From Paenibacillus tyrphae (GTDB lineage: Bacteria; Bacillota; Bacilli; Paenibacillales; NBRC-103111): 64,000 nt of DNA. Location: positions 1 to 64,000 of the forward strand of contig NZ_BSDJ01000035.1 in NCBI RefSeq assembly GCF_027925525.1, given 5' to 3'. Within the stretch, counting starts at the first letter, position 1. The number at the start of each line of letters is the position of its first letter. Position numbers and translations under genes: made by a program. Positions 58,634-64,000 of the stretch are shown here, in pieces. The notes under the pieces are model-generated. The model worked only from the letters and a program-made list of their open reading frames with translations. It did no database searches and was not told the origin of the DNA.

Positions 58634-59521
58634 ATGAAGGTGAGAAAAGCTGTTATACCTGCAGCTGGTTTGGGGACACGTTTTTTGCCTGCTACAAAGG
58701 CAATGCCGAAAGAGATGCTGCCTATTGTTGATAAGCCAACTATTCAATATATTGTAGAAGAAGCAGTTGCATCTGGAATTGAAGATATTATTATAGTAAC
58801 AGGGAAAGGGAAACGAGCAATTGAAGATCATTTCGACAATTACTTTGAACTTGAACAAAACTTACTTTCAAAAGGGAAATTAGATCTTTTAAATGAGGTA
58901 CAAAAAGCTTCCCAGATGGCAGATATACATTACATTCGACAAAAAGAACCAAGAGGTTTAGGGCATGCTGTTTGGTGTGCTCGCAAATTTATAGGCGATG
59001 AACCCTTTGCAATTTTATTAGGGGATGACATAGTTCAGTCTGATATTCCATGTCTCAAACAGATGATTGATCTATACGATCAAAAGCAAGCATCTATTAT
59101 AGGAGTGAAACCTGTAAGTGAAGATGATGTATCAAGGTATGGGATTACGGACGTAATATTAGAAGAGGAGCATTTATATAAGATCAAATCTTTGGTGGAA
59201 AAACCCCAAAAAGAAGAATCTCCATCGAATTTGGCCGTTATGGGAAGATACATTTTAACTCCATGTATATTTAAATATCTTGAAAAACAAGAGGTGGGGA
59301 CAGGTGGAGAAATTCAATTAACAGATGCTATATCTCAACTTGCACAGGAAGAACTAATGTATGCATACCATTTTTCTGGAACAAGGTATGATGTTGGAGA
59401 AAAATTGGGATTTATTAAAACTACCATTGATCTTGCACTCGATAGAGACGACTTGAAAATAGAATTAATAAATTACCTTTCTGAAGTTTTAGAAAAGAAT
59501 AGACAAGTTTCCGGTAATTAA
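58634..59521 (+). CDS. galU: UTP-glucose-1-phosphate uridylyltransferase
   Basis: A 295-aa nucleotidyltransferase that makes UDP-glucose. Signature AAGLGTRFLPATKAMPKEMLP (residues 10-30, landmark), uridine-binding RQKEPRGLGHAVWCA near 97, LGDDIV near 128 with the metal-binding Asp, and TGGEIQLTDAI near 222 are all present. It supplies activated glucose for the surface glycan and lipid anchor. GGGGGATG precedes the ATG. Its AT-rich composition matches the island, so a housekeeping copy may exist elsewhere. Confidence 0.95.
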   Translation: MKVRKAVIPAAGLGTRFLPATKAMPKEMLPIVDKPTIQYIVEEAVASGIEDIIIVTGKGKRAIEDHFDNYFELEQNLLSKGKLDLLNEVQKASQMADIHYIRQKEPRGLGHAVWCARKFIGDEPFAILLGDDIVQSDIPCLKQMIDLYDQKQASIIGVKPVSEDDVSRYGITDVILEEEHLYKIKSLVEKPQKEESPSNLAVMGRYILTPCIFKYLEKQEVGTGGEIQLTDAISQLAQEELMYAYHFSGTRYDVGEKLGFIKTTIDLALDRDDLKIELINYLSEVLEKNRQVSGN

Positions 59522-59594
59522 ATTTAAATCATCTTTCTGATAAAGTGATGTGGAAAAAATGAATTTCCTATTCAAAAACTATTTTGGGGAAAAA

Positions 59595-61574
59595 ATGGGA
59601 CTTACAAAAAAACTCAAGTTATTGATTTACAGCATAAGTATCATTTTTATTATATTTTATACAATACAAACTTTATATTTGTTTTCCAAAAAGACTTTAA
59701 ATCCAAGTTCAATTCTCATAATAATTACTTCACTGTTATTATCTTGCGTTGTATGGTGGTTAATAGCAAAGTATAAATTAATTTCTCTTTATTTTATTGT
59801 ATTTCTCTATGGGCTTATATACATACTTTTAGTTCCTGTGTTTTCGCCAATAGATGAAGCTGCTCATTTTGACTATATTAACAAAATCATGTTCGAACAT
59901 AAGTTGCCTTTGATTTCAGATTTAATCGACGTCAGCCGACTTTCTGAGGTTTCAAGCTATGCAGTTCCTGTATCATTGCAGTATGAAGCGGTTCACCCAC
60001 CCATATATTATTTTTTAGGTAGTTTAATAGTTTATCCATTTCAAGATTACCCATCTCTAAGCTTGATTATTCTTAGATTGGTAGGTTTATTGTTACTTCT
60101 TACATCACTTTATTTTACAATTAAAACTTTTTCAATATTGTCAAAATATTTTAAATGGTATGTAAATGAAGTTTTATTTACAAGTATATTACTTCTATTA
60201 TATACCAATCCTGGGATTGTTACAAGAATGGTTACAGTTAGTAATGAATCACTAACTGTTTGTTTGTTTAGTTTGTTAATTTATTTGATGGTTGAATTTG
60301 TTATAACCTCTCATTCAGTTAAAAAATTGAGAGTGATCTCTATAATAACAGGTTGTTTAGTACTTACTAAAATTACCTCAGTCGTAATAATTGTTCCATT
60401 ATTATTGATCTTTCTTTTTATTAAAAGTTGGAGGTATATATTCGAATTTTCCTTAATTATAGGAATTATAGTCCTTCCTTGGATCATATTTAATTTATAT
60501 CATTACCATTCTTTCACAGGAACTGAAGAGCACGTTGAATTTGTGAAAAAAATAGTAAATCCCCATAATGTAAATTTAGGTTTTGAATATGTAGTTCAAA
60601 AATTTACTTATATTTTGTATAGCTTTTGGGTTCCCCAGGAAATAAGATGGTCGGGAATTTACGAACTTGCAAATCTTATAACCTATGGTTTGAGTCTTGG
60701 TTTGATTTTATGTATAGCATCAACTATCAGCACAATATGTAAATTGCAAAGAGAAAAGCAATTGAATTTAAATGCAAAACTTAATTCTGTTTTAATTATT
60801 TTTGTTTTTCTTTCTTTAATCATGCTGATTTATGGAACACTTTCTCAAGATGTTGATATATTACTGGGAAGGTACTTATATATTACAATTGTTCCAATAT
60901 CTTTATTTATATATATGCAATTAATTGAAATACCTCTAAAGAAAGTTTCTTTTTATATTATTTCAATAGTTGTTATATCTTCTTATTTTACCTATTCAGG
61001 TATGGTTTATTTCTCGCAAGGCAAGAATTTTTTAGACAAAATTATAAATGGCGACGTGAATTTGGATAATTTGTCCAGATCTGCTCAGGAAGGCCTGTTT
61101 GAAAAAAATTTAGGATTAATTCCTAAAAAATTGGCAGAGCAATGGGGAAACTCATTGTATAAAGATAAAGTCTCGTATGTTTCAATTAATAGTCTACCAG
61201 TATCTCATGATCTTATAATTAGAAGTAATAAGTATTATATCAACGGTAAAGATCCCTTTTTGGTTTGGAAAACAATCGGAACTAACATGAAAACAGGGGA
61301 CTTATTGATTATTAATGTTCAACTTGACAAGCACTCGGATAATAACCATGTAGTGGAGGGGCAAGTCTTTTGGGAATCTAATAACAATCCTTTCGATGAA
61401 GCTAAATCATATCGATTTATAATGAAAAATGGAAAAGTTATTGTGCCCATAGGTTATCATAAAGACTGGAAGGATGGTAGTGAATTATTGAATCTTCGCT
61501 TAGATTTCGATAACCTTAATGAAGATGAAGGCTTCACGGTGGATTCGTTAAAAATTAGTAGATTAGAGCAATAG
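59595..61574 (+). CDS. polytopic GT-C-like membrane protein (DUF2142-like)
   Basis: About 659 aa with roughly a dozen membrane helices and a C-terminal extracellular beta-rich domain (about 500-659). PIDEAAHFDYINKI near 100 and AVHPPIYYFLGSL near 140 resemble the acidic catalytic loop and H-P-P motif of DUF2142/GT39-type (GT-C) glycosyltransferases that use polyprenyl-phosphate sugars on the outer face. ATG 59595 has GGGGA close upstream; ATG 59559 and GTG 59550 are in frame alternatives. A side-sugar transfer to the exported glycan, fed by a polyprenyl-P-sugar synthase such as the GT2 gene at 63494, is a reasonable inference. Confidence 0.7.
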   Translation: MGLTKKLKLLIYSISIIFIIFYTIQTLYLFSKKTLNPSSILIIITSLLLSCVVWWLIAKYKLISLYFIVFLYGLIYILLVPVFSPIDEAAHFDYINKIMFEHKLPLISDLIDVSRLSEVSSYAVPVSLQYEAVHPPIYYFLGSLIVYPFQDYPSLSLIILRLVGLLLLLTSLYFTIKTFSILSKYFKWYVNEVLFTSILLLLYTNPGIVTRMVTVSNESLTVCLFSLLIYLMVEFVITSHSVKKLRVISIITGCLVLTKITSVVIIVPLLLIFLFIKSWRYIFEFSLIIGIIVLPWIIFNLYHYHSFTGTEEHVEFVKKIVNPHNVNLGFEYVVQKFTYILYSFWVPQEIRWSGIYELANLITYGLSLGLILCIASTISTICKLQREKQLNLNAKLNSVLIIFVFLSLIMLIYGTLSQDVDILLGRYLYITIVPISLFIYMQLIEIPLKKVSFYIISIVVISSYFTYSGMVYFSQGKNFLDKIINGDVNLDNLSRSAQEGLFEKNLGLIPKKLAEQWGNSLYKDKVSYVSINSLPVSHDLIIRSNKYYINGKDPFLVWKTIGTNMKTGDLLIINVQLDKHSDNNHVVEGQVFWESNNNPFDEAKSYRFIMKNGKVIVPIGYHKDWKDGSELLNLRLDFDNLNEDEGFTVDSLKISRLEQ

Positions 61575-61642
61575 GTTAGAGTTAATTTGATTAAACTAAA
61601 GAGTAGACAGGTAGGAAATATATATTTTCTTACTTTTAACGA

Positions 61643-61981
61643 ATGATTGGATGTAATCTGAAAAAAAACCAAATTTTGAAGAGTTTTTTTAGGCTCAATA
61701 ACAAGAAGAGGCTCGAAGAAAGAGCTATTAATAAAATTGAGTGTTTGGGAAGATTGATGCCATTTGATGGGGAGAAGTATCAGTATTTCATTTTTCATCT
61801 AAGGGAAAGGTGGTTTGCTATCTCACTGGCTTTTCTTACATCATTTAGTGCAAATCGCTGGTGTGGCTCTCGTCCGTCTGCTTCTTCTAAACAAACTGCT
61901 TCTAGAAAGATGGGGGATGTCCATATAATTTTAACAGTTAAAAAAATACTTAGTTCTGATTTATTAAAAATGTCTGATTAA
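61643..61981 (+). CDS. doubtful 112-codon ORF in an AT-rich gap
   Basis: The gap 61575-62005 (431 bases) holds only this ORF on the plus strand. It has no visible Shine-Dalgarno. The deduced protein is basic, has a hydrophobic patch near residues 58-68 (FAISLAFLTSF), and resembles nothing I know. Base composition rises in GC around 61.84-61.92 kb compared with its flanks, so it may be the remnant of an inserted or decayed gene. Treat as unproven. Confidence 0.2.
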   Translation: MIGCNLKKNQILKSFFRLNNKKRLEERAINKIECLGRLMPFDGEKYQYFIFHLRERWFAISLAFLTSFSANRWCGSRPSASSKQTASRKMGDVHIILTVKKILSSDLLKMSD

Positions 61982-62005
61982 AATAATTAAAATAAGAGGT
62001 AGAAC

Positions 62006-62356
62006 ATGACTTTCTTCCTACTCTTTCTGGCATTGATTTTTAACTTATTTGCTCAATACATGCTAAAGCAGTCGGTTATGGGAATCAGATTTGAACATTT
62101 TAATTTTTCGTTCATTTTTAAAATAGCAAGTAACCCAATGATTTGGGGTGGAGCTTTTTTTTATGGTTTTAGCTTTCTGTTCTATGTTATGGCTTTGTCA
62201 CGTGGAGAGCTTAGTAGAATTTCACCTGTTTCCCAAGCTCTTACTACTTTAGGCGTGGTATTGATTTCTGTTATCTTATTTAATGAACCACTAACCATTT
62301 TTAAAATCCTCGGCATTTTACTTTTAATAGCTGGGACTATTATCTTGTTCCTTTAG
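62006..62356 (+). CDS. small EmrE/EamA-type membrane protein
   Basis: A 116-aa protein with four membrane helices of the drug/metabolite transporter superfamily, single-domain like EmrE or ArnE/ArnF. Landmarks: FAQYMLKQSVMG near residue 14, SPVSQALTTLGVVLISV near 75 and FNEPLT near 94, a short EamA signature. In glycan clusters such proteins often flip undecaprenyl-phosphate-linked sugars, which would suit the GT-C-like protein upstream; that role is inferred. AGAGGT lies six bases before the ATG. The next gene follows closely. Confidence 0.75.
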   Translation: MTFFLLFLALIFNLFAQYMLKQSVMGIRFEHFNFSFIFKIASNPMIWGGAFFYGFSFLFYVMALSRGELSRISPVSQALTTLGVVLISVILFNEPLTIFKILGILLLIAGTIILFL

Positions 62357-62375
62357 AATGAGGAGAATGTTTTGC

Positions 62376-63497
62376 ATGAAAAAAACTTTCGACTATGTAA
62401 TATTTGGTGCAGGTATTTATGGAATGTATGCTGCCAAATTGTTAGGTGAGAAAAATTATTCTGTCGGTATTATCGAGATAGACTCTGAGCCCCTACAAAG
62501 AGCCAGTTATATTAATCAGGCTCGTGTTCATAATGGATACCATTATCCACGTAGTGTTTCTACAGCGGCTAAATCTGCTCAGTATTATAATCGTTTTAAC
62601 AATGAGTTTGGTTTTGCTATTCACAAGCATTTTAGAAAAATTTATGCAATATCTGCATATGATTCTCTGACAAATTCAGAGCAATTCTTGAGGTTTTGTC
62701 GGCATGTAGGGATTCCAGCAGAGGAAATCAATCCTCGTAAATATTTTAACGAAGGTTCGGTTGAAGCTGCTTATGAAACGGACGAATATACGTATGATGC
62801 AGTTACCATTAAAGATTGGTTTTTGGAAAAGTTTAGTGAATTAAACAGTGTCAAATTGTTTCTGAGTACTTATATTACTGAAGCTCGGCAAAAAGAAAAT
62901 ATTTTTTCAATAACTTTATCTGATGGTTCAATCATAGAGACCCCTAATGTTTTGAACGCAACCTATGCAAGTATTAATCAAATATTAGAGTATTTTAAAT
63001 TTGAAAAATTTAAAACAAAGTATGAATTATGTGAAGTAATATTAACGGATGTATCCTCAAATTTAAAGGATGTCGGAATAACTGTTATGGACGGCCCCTT
63101 TTTCTCTATTATGCCTTTCGGTCTTTCTGGAAAACATTCACTTACTTCTGTAAGTGATACTCCACACGAAACGGTTAACGGGTTGTTTCCGAATTTTACC
63201 TGTCAAGATGGAATGCCTGATTGTAATTTAAGCACATTGCAAAACTGCAATACGTGTGCTTTAAGGCCAGTTTCAGCTTGGCCTCGTATGAATCAGCTAG
63301 CAAGTAAATATTTAAATAAAGATTTAAAAATATCATATCATTCATCTTTATTTGCTATTAAAACAATATTAAATTCTGCTGAAATTGATGATTCAAGACC
63401 GACAGTAATCAAGTTTTCATCAGACGGACCCAGATTTATATCTGTTCTTTCTGGGAAGTTTAATACGATATATGATTTAGAGGAGGTTCTTTTGTGA
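62376..63497 (+). CDS. FAD-dependent oxidoreductase of unknown role
   Basis: About 373 aa. The N-terminal dinucleotide-binding motif GAGIYGMYAA (near residue 11) and IIEIDSEP acidic end of strand 2 show FAD binding; ARVHNGYHYPRS near 50 is typical of DAO-like oxidoreductases found in surface-polysaccharide loci. A cysteine group (CQDGMPDCNL...CNTC, near 280-300) is unusual and might bind a metal or form disulfides. ATG 62376 is ten bases after AGGAG; ATG 62358 is in frame but precedes that site. Its stop overlaps the next start (GTGA). It may oxidise a sugar or lipid-linked sugar of the glycan; no specific reaction can be assigned. Confidence 0.7.
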   Translation: MKKTFDYVIFGAGIYGMYAAKLLGEKNYSVGIIEIDSEPLQRASYINQARVHNGYHYPRSVSTAAKSAQYYNRFNNEFGFAIHKHFRKIYAISAYDSLTNSEQFLRFCRHVGIPAEEINPRKYFNEGSVEAAYETDEYTYDAVTIKDWFLEKFSELNSVKLFLSTYITEARQKENIFSITLSDGSIIETPNVLNATYASINQILEYFKFEKFKTKYELCEVILTDVSSNLKDVGITVMDGPFFSIMPFGLSGKHSLTSVSDTPHETVNGLFPNFTCQDGMPDCNLSTLQNCNTCALRPVSAWPRMNQLASKYLNKDLKISYHSSLFAIKTILNSAEIDDSRPTVIKFSSDGPRFISVLSGKFNTIYDLEEVLL

Positions 63498-64000
63498 AAG
63501 AGCAGGTATTTGTTTCGGCTGTTCTTTATGTGCATAATGAATATGAAACAGTTAGACAAGGGATTATTGATTTGGATTTGATTCTAGGAGGTATGTTTCA
63601 GTATTACGAAATAGTAGTTGTTAATGATGCTAGTACAGATTTGACACTAGAAAAAATTCGTGAAGTTTCAAAAGAAGTTAATGGAAATATGATAGTTATT
63701 TCTTTGTCACGTAAACATGGTATTGAAAAAGGGATGACAGCAGGATTAATAAAATCTATGGGGGATTTTGTATTTGAGTTTGAAACAACTAAATTTGATT
63801 TCTCATCAGATATAATCCCAAATCTGTATCGTACGGCTTTGACTGGTTTTGATATAGTGGTTGTTTCACCATCCACTGGATTGCCATGGACTTCAAAAAT
63901 GTTTTACAAATTTGTAAATAAGATATCTTACTTGGAATTAGATTTAAGAACAGAAAGCACGAGAGTTGTTTCACGCCGTGCTTTAAATGCAATGCTAAAT
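63494..64000 (+). CDS. family 2 glycosyltransferase (partial, cut by window end)
   Basis: The first 169 codons of a GT-A-fold glycosyltransferase. VFVSAVLYVHNEYETV starts the Rossmann half, VVVNDASTD near residue 42 is the nucleotide-sugar site, and SRKHGIEKGMTAGL near 76 follows the DPM1/GtrB pattern, though the usual DxD appears as FEFET. Such enzymes commonly load a sugar onto polyprenyl phosphate. GTG 63494 overlaps the FAD gene's stop and follows GAGGAGG by seven bases. The C-terminus, including any membrane helices, is beyond the window. Confidence 0.75.
   Translation, partial: MKEQVFVSAVLYVHNEYETVRQGIIDLDLILGGMFQYYEIVVVNDASTDLTLEKIREVSKEVNGNMIVISLSRKHGIEKGMTAGLIKSMGDFVFEFETTKFDFSSDIIPNLYRTALTGFDIVVVSPSTGLPWTSKMFYKFVNKISYLELDLRTESTRVVSRRALNAMLN

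Overview
The window looks like the chromosome of an endospore-forming Firmicute of the Paenibacillaceae. Pointers are a CotD-type spore coat gene with a sigma-K-like -10, strong Gram-positive Shine-Dalgarno sites (AGGAGG), CIRCE-controlled groESL, a SigA-type purine riboswitch promoter, an SLH-domain surface protein and a WsaE/WsaF-like S-layer glycan cluster. Genus is an inference; there is no rRNA to settle it. Genes up to about 46 kb are fairly GC-rich. From about 50.9 kb to the end the DNA is strikingly AT-rich, which suggests an acquired glycan island.

Layout. 1-1030: ten tRNA genes in one direction. 1.2-1.8 kb: a short leader ORF coupled to a GreA/GreB-C-like gene. 2.0-4.5 kb: a 2-keto-3-deoxygluconate operon (kduD-kdgK-kdgA). 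4.6-13.0 kb, mostly minus strand: gltB with a long structured leader containing a possible 38-codon ORF, a hemL/gsaB aminomutase, phzF and an LCP-family protein. 13.2-15.8 kb: an ABC exporter (ATPase plus two permeases). 15.9-19.1 kb: cotD, a secreted two-module protein under LexA-like boxes, bcp, and a lactonase. 19.1-26.6 kb: a Fur-box siderophore-binding lipoprotein, a polysaccharide deacetylase, then MoxR ATPase - DUF58 - transglutaminase. 27.0-30.3 kb: guaA and a guanine-riboswitch-controlled purine permease. 30.5-30.7 kb: a cluster of DnaA boxes, followed by a large membrane protein with a degenerate alkaline-phosphatase-like domain. 33.5-39.9 kb: an ABC-F protein, a membrane-anchored EEP-fold protein, a fused EcfA-EcfT, EcfA, and a divergent bioY. 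40.2-44.0 kb: 5-formyl-THF cyclo-ligase, moaC, mogA, a MoeA-like gene, tatA and tatC. 44.1-46.2 kb: groES-groEL. 46.5-50.8 kb, minus strand: the SLH protein and an O-antigen-ligase/oligosaccharyltransferase-like protein. 51.0-64.0 kb: an acyltransferase, Wzm/Wzt export ABC transporter, a methyltransferase-coiled coil-double GT2 protein, a WsaF-like glycosyltransferase, galU, a GT-C-like membrane protein, a small EmrE-like protein, an FAD oxidoreductase and a GT2 gene cut by the window end.

How genes work together. Mo cofactor genes sit next to the Tat translocase that exports folded Mo enzymes. guaA and the guanine-sensing permease balance synthesis and uptake. BioY with the Ecf module makes a biotin importer. 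The 46-64 kb block reads as building, modifying, exporting and attaching a cell-surface glycan, plausibly an S-layer glycan. No transposase, CRISPR array or prophage was seen. No wholly new system could be demonstrated. The strongest leads are the DnaA-box cluster, the tandem LexA-like array, the gltB leader ORF, and the glycan island with its unassigned FAD enzyme.
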